64,000 nt of DNA from Prochlorococcus sp. AG-347-K22 (GTDB lineage: Bacteria > Cyanobacteriota > Cyanobacteriia > PCC-6307 > Cyanobiaceae). The translations under genes and the position numbers were made by a program. Shown piece by piece: positions 47,066-57,577 of the stretch; positions within the stretch are counted from its first letter, which is position 1; each line of letters opens with the position of its first letter. The notes below the pieces were generated by a model. It ran no database searches and was not told where the DNA came from. It saw nothing but the letters and a program-made list of their open reading frames with translations. Where the stretch lies: the NCBI GenBank assembly GCA_003281285.1, contig QCCJ01000002.1:1-64000 (forward strand), given 5' to 3'.

Positions 47066-48478
47066 ATGGCTAAAAATGCACTAATAGTCAAAACAACTCC
47101 TCTGCCTCAAAGTAGAATTTCATTCGAATTAGAAATACCATCTGAGACATGTAAAACGTGTGTAAATGAAACAATCAGTTCTATCAGTCGTTCGGCTAAA
47201 ATTCCGGGATTTAGACTTGGTAAGATCCCTAAACAAGTCTTAATCCAAAGAATTGGCATCACACAATTACATGCTTCTGCTCTGGAAAAAATTATTGATA
47301 AATCATGGCAAGAAGCGTTAAAAATAAAATCTATAGAGCCACTAAGTGAGCCAGAATTGGTAGATGGATTTGAATCTTTACTTGCAAAGTTTAGTCCTGA
47401 AAAATCACTTAAGGTTACTCTTCAAACTGATGTTGCCCCAGCATTAAAACTTAAAAAATCCAAAGGACTAAGTGTTGAAATATCAAAGACAAAGTTTGAT
47501 CCTAAGTCAATAGATGAAGCGCTAGAAAAATCTAGAAATCAGTTTGCAAACATTATTCCAGTTACCAATAGAGCAGCAAAATTAGGAGATATTGCTGTCG
47601 TTAGTTTCAAAGGAAAATATAAAGATTCTGGTAAAGAGATTGATGGTGGAACAAGTGAATCAATGGATCTTGAGTTAGAAAAGAACAAAATGATTCCCGG
47701 TTTCGTTGAGGGAATCGTAAAGATGAAAATTGGTGATACTAAAACACTTAACCTTAAATTTCCTGATGATTATTCTCATGAGGATTCAAGAGGTAAAGAA
47801 GCGATTTTTGAAGTAAATCTTAAGGATCTTAAGGAAAAAGAATTGCCTGAACTTAATGACGATTTTGCAAAACAGTCTGGCAACAAAGAATCATTAAAAG
47901 AATTAAAGAAAGATATTGAAAAGCAACTTAAAGACAATTTTGAAAAAACTCAAAAAGATATCAAAATTGAAGCTTTATTAGATGCCTTAACAAACGAATT
48001 GGTTGCTGAAATTCCAAAATCTATGATTGATATAGAAGTGAGGAATAATATTGAACAAACAGCTCAAAGATTTGCTCAACAAGGTCTTGATGTAAAATCT
48101 ACTTTCACTCCTGAATTAGTTAAGTCATTAGCAGAGTCCACAAGGCCTCAAGCTGAAAAAAATGTTCAAAGAAATTTAGCTTTAAAAGCATTAGCTGAAA
48201 CAGAAAACATAAAAGTCGAGAAAGATGAAATTGATTTAAAAATGAAAGATTATGAAGATGCAATCTCTCAATCTTCAAAACAAATAGATATTAAAAGATT
48301 AACAGAAGTAGTAAGTAACGATCTACTCAAAGAAAAATTAATAATTTGGCTTGAGGAAAATTCTGAAGTAAAAGAAAAAACTACAAAAACTTCTAAAGCT
48401 ACCAAAACCTCCAAAACCTCCAAAACAACAAAAGCTACAAAAACTACTAAAACTCAAAATAAAAAAGAAAAAAAATAA
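47066..48478 (+). CDS. tig: Trigger factor
   Basis: 470 aa; KIPGFRLGKIPKQVLIQRIG ribosome-binding signature, PPIase region KLGDIAVVSFKGKY; Lys/Thr-rich C-terminal tail. Confidence 0.96.
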   Translation: MAKNALIVKTTPLPQSRISFELEIPSETCKTCVNETISSISRSAKIPGFRLGKIPKQVLIQRIGITQLHASALEKIIDKSWQEALKIKSIEPLSEPELVDGFESLLAKFSPEKSLKVTLQTDVAPALKLKKSKGLSVEISKTKFDPKSIDEALEKSRNQFANIIPVTNRAAKLGDIAVVSFKGKYKDSGKEIDGGTSESMDLELEKNKMIPGFVEGIVKMKIGDTKTLNLKFPDDYSHEDSRGKEAIFEVNLKDLKEKELPELNDDFAKQSGNKESLKELKKDIEKQLKDNFEKTQKDIKIEALLDALTNELVAEIPKSMIDIEVRNNIEQTAQRFAQQGLDVKSTFTPELVKSLAESTRPQAEKNVQRNLALKALAETENIKVEKDEIDLKMKDYEDAISQSSKQIDIKRLTEVVSNDLLKEKLIIWLEENSEVKEKTTKTSKATKTSKTSKTTKATKTTKTQNKKEKK

Positions 48479-48543
48479 TTTATGAAATTTCCTACTAATT
48501 CAACAAAAACCCCTTAAATTATTTATAAGACTAAAATTAATTT

Positions 48544-49188
48544 GTGAACTCAGAAAAAAAACATTCAATCCAAAGTTCAATAAAATCTTACAAAAGTAAT
48601 AATAAAACTATTGCTGCTGTTCCTACCGTTATAGAACAATCAGGTAGAGGCGAAAGAGCTTTTGATATATATTCAAGACTATTAAGGGAAAGAATAATTT
48701 TTTTAGGTACTGGAATTAATGATCAAGTATCTGACTCACTTGTTGCACAATTATTATTTCTTGAAGCGGAAGATCCCGAAAAAGACATACAAATATATAT
48801 CAATTCTCCTGGAGGCTCAGTAACTGCAGGAATGGCCATATACGATACTATGCAACAAATATCCCCTGATGTTGTGACAATATGCTTTGGAGTAGCGGCA
48901 AGTATGGGGGCATTTCTACTTTCTGGAGGAGCAAAAGGGAAAAGATTGGCATTACCTAATTCTAGGATTATGATTCATCAACCTCTGGGAGGTGCACAAG
49001 GTCAAGCAGTAGAGATTGAAATACAAGCTAAAGAAATACTTTTTCTCAAGAAAACATTAAATTCGCTTTTAGCAGAACATACCGGTCAACCTTTAGAAAA
49101 AATTAATGAAGATACAGAAAGAGATTACTTTTTATCTCCCTCAGAAGCAGTCGAATATGGATTAATTGATAAAGTTATCAAAAAGTGA
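48544..49188 (+). CDS. clpP: ATP-dependent Clp protease proteolytic subunit
   Basis: 214 aa; [84 protein letters not shown] start as given, exact start uncertain. Confidence 0.96.
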   Translation: MNSEKKHSIQSSIKSYKSNNKTIAAVPTVIEQSGRGERAFDIYSRLLRERIIFLGTGINDQVSDSLVAQLLFLEAEDPEKDIQIYINSPGGSVTAGMAIYDTMQQISPDVVTICFGVAASMGAFLLSGGAKGKRLALPNSRIMIHQPLGGAQGQAVEIEIQAKEILFLKKTLNSLLAEHTGQPLEKINEDTERDYFLSPSEAVEYGLIDKVIKK

Positions 49189-49293
49189 CAAGGGATAATA
49201 ATTTTTTAAGAATATGATGACGAATCAGTATTTATAAGCAATCCTAGTGAATAGGGATTATTTAACACCTTTCACTTTAAAAACTTATAATCG

Positions 49294-50661
49294 ATGGCTA
49301 AATTCGACGCCCATCTTAAATGTTCATTTTGCGGTAAATCACAAGACCAGGTAAGAAAGCTTATAGCTGGCCCTGGGGTTTATATCTGTGACGAGTGCAT
49401 AGATCTTTGTAATGAAATTCTCGATGAAGAACTACTTGATAATCAAGCGAACACAAACAACTCTCCGCAAGTAAAAAAGAAATTACCTACTGATAATCCA
49501 AAAAAATCTGTTCCTTTAGAATTAACTTCAATTCCTAAGCCATTAGAAATTAAAAATTTTCTAGATAATCAAGTTGTTGGACAAGAATCTGCAAAAAAAA
49601 TATTATCAGTAGCCGTATATAATCACTACAAGCGTTTAGCTTGGAAAGTTAAAGAAGATAGTAAAAATAACAATTCAACTGATTCACAAGCAACTAAATT
49701 ACAAAAATCAAATATTCTACTCATCGGCCCCACTGGGAGTGGAAAAACATTATTAGCGCAAACTTTAGCAGAGTTTCTGGATGTTCCTTTTGCAGTAGCT
49801 GATGCAACGACTTTGACAGAAGCTGGATATGTTGGGGAGGATGTTGAAAACATACTTTTAAGACTTCTACAGAAATCAGAAATGAATGTAGAACTAGCTC
49901 AAAAAGGAATTATCTATATTGATGAAATAGATAAAATTGCAAGAAAAAGCGAAAATCCTTCAATTACTAGAGATGTCTCTGGTGAAGGAGTACAGCAAGC
50001 ATTATTAAAAATGCTTGAAGGAACAGTTGCTAATGTGCCTCCACAAGGCGGCAGAAAACATCCTTATCATGACTGCATCCAAATTGATACGAGTCAAATA
50101 TTATTTATTTGCGGAGGAGCTTTTATAGGTTTAGAAGATATCGTTCAAAAGCGTATGGGTAAACACTCTATTGGATTTACCACTAATTCAGATCAAAACA
50201 AAGTTGATACAAAAAAAATAGTAGATCCAAGAGATTCCTTGAAAAATTTAGAATTAGATGACTTAGTGAAATATGGCCTAATTCCAGAATTTATTGGAAG
50301 AATTCCGGTTTGTGCTGTATTAGATCGTCTTACTAAAGAAACTTTAGAATCTATTTTGACTCAACCAAGAGATGCATTAGTAAAGCAATTCAAAACTTTG
50401 CTAAGCATGGATAATGTTGAATTATCATTTGAGCCTGATTCTGTAGAAGCGATAGCAACTGAAGCATATAAAAGAAAAACAGGTGCAAGAGCATTAAGAT
50501 CAATAATTGAAGAGCTAATGCTAGACATAATGTATACTTTGCCTTCTGAAGAAAATGTAAAAGAATTCACAATTACGAAAAAAATGGTAGATAAATTGTT
50601 CTCATCTAAAATTGTTAAACTACCTTCAGGATCAAAAAGAATCATTAAAGAGTCTGCATAA
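49294..50661 (+). CDS. clpX: ATP-dependent Clp protease ATP-binding subunit ClpX
   Basis: 455 aa; [30 protein letters not shown] zinc domain, [36 protein letters not shown]. Confidence 0.97.
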   Translation: MAKFDAHLKCSFCGKSQDQVRKLIAGPGVYICDECIDLCNEILDEELLDNQANTNNSPQVKKKLPTDNPKKSVPLELTSIPKPLEIKNFLDNQVVGQESAKKILSVAVYNHYKRLAWKVKEDSKNNNSTDSQATKLQKSNILLIGPTGSGKTLLAQTLAEFLDVPFAVADATTLTEAGYVGEDVENILLRLLQKSEMNVELAQKGIIYIDEIDKIARKSENPSITRDVSGEGVQQALLKMLEGTVANVPPQGGRKHPYHDCIQIDTSQILFICGGAFIGLEDIVQKRMGKHSIGFTTNSDQNKVDTKKIVDPRDSLKNLELDDLVKYGLIPEFIGRIPVCAVLDRLTKETLESILTQPRDALVKQFKTLLSMDNVELSFEPDSVEAIATEAYKRKTGARALRSIIEELMLDIMYTLPSEENVKEFTITKKMVDKLFSSKIVKLPSGSKRIIKESA

Positions 50662-50718
50662 AATTAAAGTTTAATTTTTTTAATTGAATCCCAAATTTTT
50701 CTAATTAATGAAAAATAA

Positions 50719-52482
50719 ATGCTAAATATACATAAGCCTTTTCATCAAAAATATAGACCAAACAACTTAGACGAACTGGTTGGGCAAAAATTTATATCCA
50801 TTACACTCAAACAAGCACTTTTAACAAAAAAAATTGCTCCTGCATATCTTTTTAATGGTCCAAGAGGCACTGGGAAAACATCCAGTGCAAGAATCTTTGC
50901 AAAATCTCTAAATTGCCAGGCATTCGACCAACCTACCATAACTCCTTGTTGTAAATGTGACTTATGTAAACAAATTACAGATGGGAGCGCTCTAGATATT
51001 ATCGAGATTGATGCAGCATCAAATACGGGAGTAGAAAATATAAGAGAAATTATAGAAAGAGCGAGATTTGCGCCTACTCAAGCGAGATGGAAAGTATATG
51101 TTATTGATGAATGTCATATGCTTTCAACGGCAGCATCAAATGCTTTACTAAAAACTATTGAAGAACCACCCCCAAGAGTTGTATTTATCCTTGCGACGAC
51201 AAATCCTGAGAGAGTATTAAATACAATAAAAAGTAGATGCCAAAAGTTTGATTTTAGAAGAATAAGCCCTAGCGATATTTTTCAACATTTATCAGAAATC
51301 GCCGAAAAAGAATCAATTGCATATGAAGTTCAGGCCTTAAAAATGATTGCGAAAAGATCTAATGGAGGTATGAGAGATGCACAAAGCCTTCTTGAACAAT
51401 TGAATCTTTTACCAGAAGGGATAACAATAAACAATATTCAAAACCTCCTAGGAGAAGTATCAGAAAGTGAATTAACAACTCTGATTAAATCATTGGTTGA
51501 GAATAATCCAGAGTCATTAATTATTACCTGCAACAAATTATATGATGCCGGAAACGAACCTATTCAAATAATTATCGGGTTATTGAACATAACAAGAGAT
51601 CTACTATTACACACTACAAATAATAAATATTCAGATCTTTATTATACGTCTGATGAATTTCAAGATGAATTGGATAAAATCTCAAAAACAATAAATAAAT
51701 CAACAATAATTAATTGGCATAACAATCTGAGAAATATTGAATATCAAATCAAATCAAGTGATAATCCAAGGCTTTGGTTTGAAATACATTTAACTGGCCT
51801 TCTAGGTAATCAAGAGATAAATAGTTTTGAAAATAAGCAAGAAAGTAAAAATAATACGACTGAGGAGAATCATGAAAGTAGAAAAAACATTGCAATTTTT
51901 AATAAAGAAAATATTTCTAATGAAATTCAAAAACCAAGTATCAAAAAAGAGATAACTCGCGATGAATTGATTGAAAAAAAAGACGAAAAATTAGAAAAAT
52001 TTGAAGTTTTTGAAAAAGAAAGTGTTGAAAATATTTCTGACAATAACCAAAATAATCCTGGATCAAATAATTTAAAAGATAAATGGGAATTAATTCTTTC
52101 TAAAGTAGAGTTACCATCAACAAGAATGTTACTTTCACAACAAGCCGAACTTGAAAGTTTTGATTCGGAAAAAATAACAATTGCATTATCTCCAAACTGG
52201 GAAAATATGATTAAAAGCAGAAAAGTTATAATTGAAAATACTGTAAAAAAGATATTTGGAGATCAAATAATACTTAATTTCTCAACCAAAAATTTAAATA
52301 CTAGTAACCAAACAAATACTCCCGAAATGACCCAAAATGAAGTGAATAATCTTCGATCGTTAAAAAAAATAGAACAAAAAACTAATTCATCAACAAAAAT
52401 ATCTAACGACGAGACATATGATGATAGCTCAAAAAACTTAGCAAATTTTTTTAATGGAGAAATTATAGACCTTGATGAATAA
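50719..52482 (+). CDS. dnaX: DNA polymerase III subunits gamma/tau
   Basis: 587 aa; HQKYRPNNLDELVGQKFISITLKQAL, FNGPRGTGKTSSARIFAKSLNC, zinc module CCKCDLCKQI, VIDECHMLSTAASNALLKTIEEPP. Confidence 0.96.
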   Translation: MLNIHKPFHQKYRPNNLDELVGQKFISITLKQALLTKKIAPAYLFNGPRGTGKTSSARIFAKSLNCQAFDQPTITPCCKCDLCKQITDGSALDIIEIDAASNTGVENIREIIERARFAPTQARWKVYVIDECHMLSTAASNALLKTIEEPPPRVVFILATTNPERVLNTIKSRCQKFDFRRISPSDIFQHLSEIAEKESIAYEVQALKMIAKRSNGGMRDAQSLLEQLNLLPEGITINNIQNLLGEVSESELTTLIKSLVENNPESLIITCNKLYDAGNEPIQIIIGLLNITRDLLLHTTNNKYSDLYYTSDEFQDELDKISKTINKSTIINWHNNLRNIEYQIKSSDNPRLWFEIHLTGLLGNQEINSFENKQESKNNTTEENHESRKNIAIFNKENISNEIQKPSIKKEITRDELIEKKDEKLEKFEVFEKESVENISDNNQNNPGSNNLKDKWELILSKVELPSTRMLLSQQAELESFDSEKITIALSPNWENMIKSRKVIIENTVKKIFGDQIILNFSTKNLNTSNQTNTPEMTQNEVNNLRSLKKIEQKTNSSTKISNDETYDDSSKNLANFFNGEIIDLDE

Positions 52483-52483
52483 A

Positions 52484-53785
52484 TTAAACTCCCGTATGAA
52501 TAGTTTTTCGCCAAAGTATCTTTTTGGGAAAAATAGACATCTTTATTGTTACCCAAGGGATTACTAAAAACCAATGTGATAAATAAAAAACCGAAACAAA
52601 TACCATCAAAAAATTGCTTTTTTGCAATACTGGTACTTCGCTTTTACAAGAAGAACCGTACCAAAAAGCAATTCCAGATAACATAAAAGCTGTAAATGAA
52701 ATAGGCCAGTAAATTGGTGAATCGAATAAAGCAATACTGAAAACTAAATCAAAAATAGATATGATTGGTAGTGCATATTGCAAGATGAAGAAATAAGTTA
52801 AATCAAATTTTTGCAAATAATCAATTTTATTGGTAAATAATTGATCTCCATAATCAAAGAATCTTTGCAAACCCCCCTCTGCCCATCTTTGCCTTTGCGC
52901 TAATAAAGCATTTAAATCCTCAACTGCTTCCTCCATGACTGGAGGATCCCACAAGATTCCAATTCTAGATTTTGATAATAATAACCTTAAACTTAAATCA
53001 AGATCATCTGTAACTGTATCTTCATTAAAAGAACCACATGACAATAATGTATCTTTCTTAATTAATTGGCCATTTCCCCTTAATTCAGAAACTCCAGCAA
53101 CTGATAATCTTCCATATTGAAAGATTGCGTCCATAGCCATCTCCATTGACTGACAGGAAGTTAAAAAATTCTTACTTACATTTGTTACTGATTTTCTTAG
53201 TTGAACTGCAGACCAATCACCCTCTTCTACAAAACTAAATAACCTTATCAAAGAATCTTGTTTTAATTCAGCATCAGCATCCAAAACTAATAACCATTCA
53301 CCATGAGTAAACTTTAAGGCATAATTCAGAGCTCCTGACTTTCCTCCTCCTGCATTTGGAGAACGACTTATGACTTTTAGCTTGTCATATTGTCTAGATA
53401 ATCGATCTAAAATCAAAGGAGTCTTATCAGAACTGCCATCATCGATTATGTAAATATTTAATTTATTTGTTGGATAATCTAAACTAAATAATCTTTCAAC
53501 TAATCTTGCTATAACGTTCTCCTCATCTCTAGCTGCGACTAAAATATCAAGCACAGGTAACTCTTTGTTGCTAATTCTTTTGCTTACAGTATTTAAAACT
53601 TTGTTCCTTTTAAAATTTCTAGAAATAACTATTAATCCGTAGAAAACAATCACAAAGGAAAGCGTCAATATAAGGTAAAACAAACTTGCGATATTGTAAG
53701 CATGAGGAATAAAAGCTACTAAAAAACAAGCACTAAGAAATATAAACGACTTTAATCTTCGATTTTTATAAAAACCCTTACTCAT
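52484..53785 (-). CDS. Glycosyltransferase family 2, membrane-bound
   Basis: 433 aa; LDILVAARDEENVIARLVERLF, YIIDDGSSDKTPLIL, LVLDADAEL, AQRQRWAEGGLQRF (QxxRW-like), C-terminal TM helices. Confidence 0.92.
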   Translation of the reverse strand: MSKGFYKNRRLKSFIFLSACFLVAFIPHAYNIASLFYLILTLSFVIVFYGLIVISRNFKRNKVLNTVSKRISNKELPVLDILVAARDEENVIARLVERLFSLDYPTNKLNIYIIDDGSSDKTPLILDRLSRQYDKLKVISRSPNAGGGKSGALNYALKFTHGEWLLVLDADAELKQDSLIRLFSFVEEGDWSAVQLRKSVTNVSKNFLTSCQSMEMAMDAIFQYGRLSVAGVSELRGNGQLIKKDTLLSCGSFNEDTVTDDLDLSLRLLLSKSRIGILWDPPVMEEAVEDLNALLAQRQRWAEGGLQRFFDYGDQLFTNKIDYLQKFDLTYFFILQYALPIISIFDLVFSIALFDSPIYWPISFTAFMLSGIAFWYGSSCKSEVPVLQKSNFLMVFVSVFYLSHWFLVIPWVTIKMSIFPKKILWRKTIHTGV

Positions 53786-53812
53786 AAAAGTAAATTTTTA
53801 ATTACTTAACTT

Positions 53813-55351
53813 TCACTGAGACAATATCTCAATTTTTTTCAGTTTTGCATCTCGATAGTAATGATTCAATATTTGTTCATAAGAGAATCCTAATTTAGCC
53901 ATTTCAATTGCTCCTGATTGAGATAAACCTACACCATGACCGAAGCCTCCTCCTCTCAAAAGCCATAAATCATCATTTAATTTATTAATAGTAAACAAAT
54001 TGCTAGGTATAAAATTTAATACCCTTCGAATATCATCTTTAACAAGAACAATAGATTTATTACCTTTATCCGTTTGTATTTCCAATTTTATCACTCTGCC
54101 ACTAGACCCACGTTCAATAGAATTTAAATCCAAAACATCTTCATTAATATTCATAAGTTTGTTTTTAATTAACTTTTCTTTAATTTCAAGACTAGAAATT
54201 TTCTTATCCCATCGAAAAAGATAATGATTACTCCCATAAAACTGTTCTTTATCAAAATCTAAAAAATTATTTAAATCAGATTCATTTGTAATTGGAAGTT
54301 TAAAAATTTTGTTGAATGATTTAGAGCCATCAATGATTGATTTGAAATAAGGATAATCTTGGATTTGCCAAGACTCTACTGCAGTAGCAGATACGCCACC
54401 ATTAGAACCATGGTAAAAAGCATTAATTGGTTGATTTCTATAAGTGAGAATTAAATTTGAAGTTGCTTCTATTGCTTTTTGTACTTTTTTATTTTTAATT
54501 TTAGAAGGTTTATAAACTTGGCATTGAGTGCTTATACATAAATGATATTTATCCATATTAAATCTATCAGAATTAAAAATTCCCCAAGTTCTTGCTATAA
54601 CTGCTTGAGCCTTGAGTGCTTCCAAAGGAGAATTCGGTCCAATTTCGTATGGCAAAACACCTGCCAAATAATCATCAAACTCAATTTTTTGAACTAATGT
54701 CCAAGTTCCATATAAATCTTTTAATAAATAAAAATTTTTGCCGAAATTGACACCATTTATTGTTATGTCCTCTTGAGCATAAATATATATAGGTCCTTCG
54801 AGCTTCATAACGTTATATTCACTTCTGAGAACAGGAGTAATTTGAAAATTTTTTATTTTTCTGAAAATCTTATTTTTTAATTCAAACTCTGGAAGATCAT
54901 CTACAAATGGAATCCATACTTCCCAATTTTTAGGGTAAGCAACAGTCGTCTCATATCCTTTATCTTTAAGTTTTTTTGCTTGTTTTTTTGCTGATTCATA
55001 GCTAGCAAAAGGACCAAAAACAATTCTTTCAATTGTTTCTGGATTTTTGATGGGTATATCCACCCAGGAAATATTAATCTGTTTTGATTTATGTTTAATG
55101 CCGTTAGACGATATCACGTTTAAAAAACCTTTATCCGTGATAAAGGTTATATTCTTTTTTTTAGAAAAACTATCATTTTCCCCGCCTAGATATTGCTTTA
55201 AACCAATTAAAAATTTTCCTTTTTTAATTTCTGTATTGAGTTGAACCTTTAGCAATTCTTCTGCTTTTACATTAGAAGTAAATTTTGTATTAGTTATGAA
55301 AAGGGAAATACAGCCTAAAAATAAGTTTAAAAGTGAAAATTTAAGTTTCAT
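53813..55351 (-). CDS. SpoIID/LytB domain protein with SPOR-like segment
   Basis: 512 aa; signal peptide; FGPFASYESAKKQAKKLKDKGY SPOR-like; YLAGVLPYEIGPNSPLEALKAQAVIARTWG; RGGGFGHGVGLSQSGAIEMAKLG. Confidence 0.92.
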   Translation of the reverse strand: MKLKFSLLNLFLGCISLFITNTKFTSNVKAEELLKVQLNTEIKKGKFLIGLKQYLGGENDSFSKKKNITFITDKGFLNVISSNGIKHKSKQINISWVDIPIKNPETIERIVFGPFASYESAKKQAKKLKDKGYETTVAYPKNWEVWIPFVDDLPEFELKNKIFRKIKNFQITPVLRSEYNVMKLEGPIYIYAQEDITINGVNFGKNFYLLKDLYGTWTLVQKIEFDDYLAGVLPYEIGPNSPLEALKAQAVIARTWGIFNSDRFNMDKYHLCISTQCQVYKPSKIKNKKVQKAIEATSNLILTYRNQPINAFYHGSNGGVSATAVESWQIQDYPYFKSIIDGSKSFNKIFKLPITNESDLNNFLDFDKEQFYGSNHYLFRWDKKISSLEIKEKLIKNKLMNINEDVLDLNSIERGSSGRVIKLEIQTDKGNKSIVLVKDDIRRVLNFIPSNLFTINKLNDDLWLLRGGGFGHGVGLSQSGAIEMAKLGFSYEQILNHYYRDAKLKKIEILSQ

Positions 55352-55442
55352 AAGTTAGAACTTTCCTTATCAATTAAGGACTTTAATTTGCACCAATGCG
55401 TATAAAGGTTTAGATTATCCTAATTAAACACATTTGACTTAA

Positions 55443-55640
55443 ATGTCTAAACTAAAAACTCGTAAATCAGCTGCCAAAAGATTTAAAGCTACTGCGACGG
55501 GTAAATTCATGAGAAGAAGAGCTTTCCATAATCATTTACTTGATCATAAAAGCTCAAAATTAAAAAGACATCTATCAACAAAAGCTGTAGTTGATGAAAG
55601 AGATGCTGATAATGTAAGATTAATGATTCCATATGCATAA
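55443..55640 (+). CDS. rpmI: 50S ribosomal protein L35
   Basis: 65 aa; [44 protein letters not shown]. Confidence 0.97.
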
Positions 55641-55668
55641 ATCTTTAACCAATTTTTATTAGATATTC

Positions 55669-56016
55669 ATGGCACGCGTAAAAAGAGGCAACATAGCCAG
55701 AAAAAGAAGAAACAAAATCTTAAATCTTGCAAAAGGTTTTAGAGGCGGCAACAAAAATCTTTTCAGAACAGCAAATCAAAGAGTGATGAAAGCTCTTTGT
55801 AATGCTTATAGGGATAGAAGAAGAAGAAAAAGAGATTTTAGAAGACTTTGGATTTCTAGAATTAACGCATCTGCCAGGATAAATGGAACAAACTATAGCA
55901 AGTTGATAAATGGCATGAAAAATTCAGAAATTATTATTAATAGAAAGATGCTTGCTCAATTAGCCTTAAACGATCCTAAGTGCTTTGAAAAAATTGTTTC
56001 TTCCGTTAGTAATTAA
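55669..56016 (+). CDS. rplT: 50S ribosomal protein L20
   Basis: 115 aa; [43 protein letters not shown]. Confidence 0.98.
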   Translation: MARVKRGNIARKRRNKILNLAKGFRGGNKNLFRTANQRVMKALCNAYRDRRRRKRDFRRLWISRINASARINGTNYSKLINGMKNSEIIINRKMLAQLALNDPKCFEKIVSSVSN

Positions 56017-56051
56017 AAAAAAGAATATAATTTAAAAAGTAATTATAAATA

Positions 56052-56609
56052 ATGGAAATTTCTTCCTTTCAATCCTATTTAATAATTCTTTTTGTTGTAT
56101 TAATAATAATTTCCATTTTTGTATTCAGACAATTTCTAAAAACAAGAAGTGAAGAACTAAGTTTAGTAAAATTCGAGCAAACAGGTTTAGATTCTCTCAC
56201 TAAAGCTACAGAATTATATGAATTTGGGTCTATTCAGATAAAGAAAAGATTATATCCTGAAGCAATTAAAACTTTTTTAAAAGCAATTGAAAATTATGAA
56301 AATGAACCTGATGAAGCTAAAGCGATAATAAATAACGCTTTAGGTTTTTCTTATGCTGCTCAAAATGAATTTAAAAAAGCAATTAAATACTATAACTCTG
56401 CAATCAAATCACTCCCAGAATATCCTATAGCCCTTAATAACCTCGCATCAGCACAACAGCGTTTACTTGAGTATGACTTGGCATATGCTACATATCAAAA
56501 GGTTTTGGTGATAGATCCAAAAAACAAAACAGCAATAAAAAAAAGTAAAGAGTTAGAAAAAAGAAATAATTACAAACCTTATAAAGGTATTAAAGATAAG
56601 GGATTCTAA
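56052..56609 (+). CDS. TPR-repeat protein with N-terminal TM anchor
   Basis: 185 aa; hydrophobic [17 protein letters not shown]; TPRs [47 protein letters not shown]. Confidence 0.88.
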   Translation: MEISSFQSYLIILFVVLIIISIFVFRQFLKTRSEELSLVKFEQTGLDSLTKATELYEFGSIQIKKRLYPEAIKTFLKAIENYENEPDEAKAIINNALGFSYAAQNEFKKAIKYYNSAIKSLPEYPIALNNLASAQQRLLEYDLAYATYQKVLVIDPKNKTAIKKSKELEKRNNYKPYKGIKDKGF

Positions 56610-56611
56610 AT

Positions 56612-57406
56612 ATGAAAAATTATTCATCTTTACTAATTGGAGGAAAACAATTTTCCAGTAGATTAATGGTGGGTACTGGTAAATACAAATCTTCTCAAGA
56701 TATGGTTGAAAGTTTGTCAAATTCTGAGACTGAAATTATAACCGTCGCTGTTAGAAGAATTAAACATGATCAAACCGGAGAAAATTTACTCGAAAAGATA
56801 AACTGGAAAAAATACTGGATGCTTCCTAATACAGCTGGTTGCGTTAATTCCGATGAGGCAGTCAGAATAGCAATTTTGGGCAGAGAACTTGCAAAATTGT
56901 CTGGTCAAGAGGAAAATAATTTTGTGAAGTTAGAAGTAATTCCTGACAAAAAGTATTTGTTACCAGATCCAATAGAAACCCTTAAAGCGGCCGAAATTTT
57001 AATAAAAAAAGGTTTTGCTGTACTTCCTTATATAAATGCAGACCCTATTCTTGCAAAAAGACTAGAAGAAATAGGTTGTGCAACAGTAATGCCTTTAGGA
57101 TCACCTATTGGCTCCGGGCAAGGTTTATTAAATTTATCAAATATAGGGATGATTATTGAGAATGCAAAAGTGCCAGTAATAATTGATGCAGGAATTGGGG
57201 TGCCAAGTGAAGCTTCTCAAGCTATGGAACTTGGAGCTGATGGTGTCTTAATAAATAGTGCAATAGCACAAGCTGAAAATCCTCCTCTAATGGCTCAAGC
57301 GATAAATTATGGAGTGAAAGCTGGCAGGCAAGCTTTTCTTGCAGGAAGAATTAAAAAACAAGACTTTGCAGTAGCAAGTTCACCGGAAAAAAATATATCT
57401 ATCTAG
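56612..57406 (+). CDS. thiG: Thiazole synthase
   Basis: 264 aa; [96 protein letters not shown]. Confidence 0.97.
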   Translation: MKNYSSLLIGGKQFSSRLMVGTGKYKSSQDMVESLSNSETEIITVAVRRIKHDQTGENLLEKINWKKYWMLPNTAGCVNSDEAVRIAILGRELAKLSGQEENNFVKLEVIPDKKYLLPDPIETLKAAEILIKKGFAVLPYINADPILAKRLEEIGCATVMPLGSPIGSGQGLLNLSNIGMIIENAKVPVIIDAGIGVPSEASQAMELGADGVLINSAIAQAENPPLMAQAINYGVKAGRQAFLAGRIKKQDFAVASSPEKNISI

Positions 57407-57577
57407 TTCTTTAAATTTAGCAAAGTTTAAAAAGAGAGTAAAAATTTATTATTTGATTTGATTTATCTTAATTAAGAAAGAAGATTTAAGACTATTTACA
57501 ATGTTTTTTCGCAAATTGGAAGCACACTGTAGTAATTTAATTAATATATTACGAATCTATTAATTCTGGAGTTCTGA

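Noticed and set aside
52484-55351. GT2 plus SpoIID pair considered as a novel exopolysaccharide/cell-wall system
   Set aside because: Only two genes, both from known families, flanked by housekeeping genes; insufficient evidence for a dedicated system.
57487-57515. Possible RpaB HLR1 site upstream of sqdB (TTTACAAT half-site)
   Set aside because: The second half-site does not match the direct-repeat consensus; single TTACA half-sites are common here.
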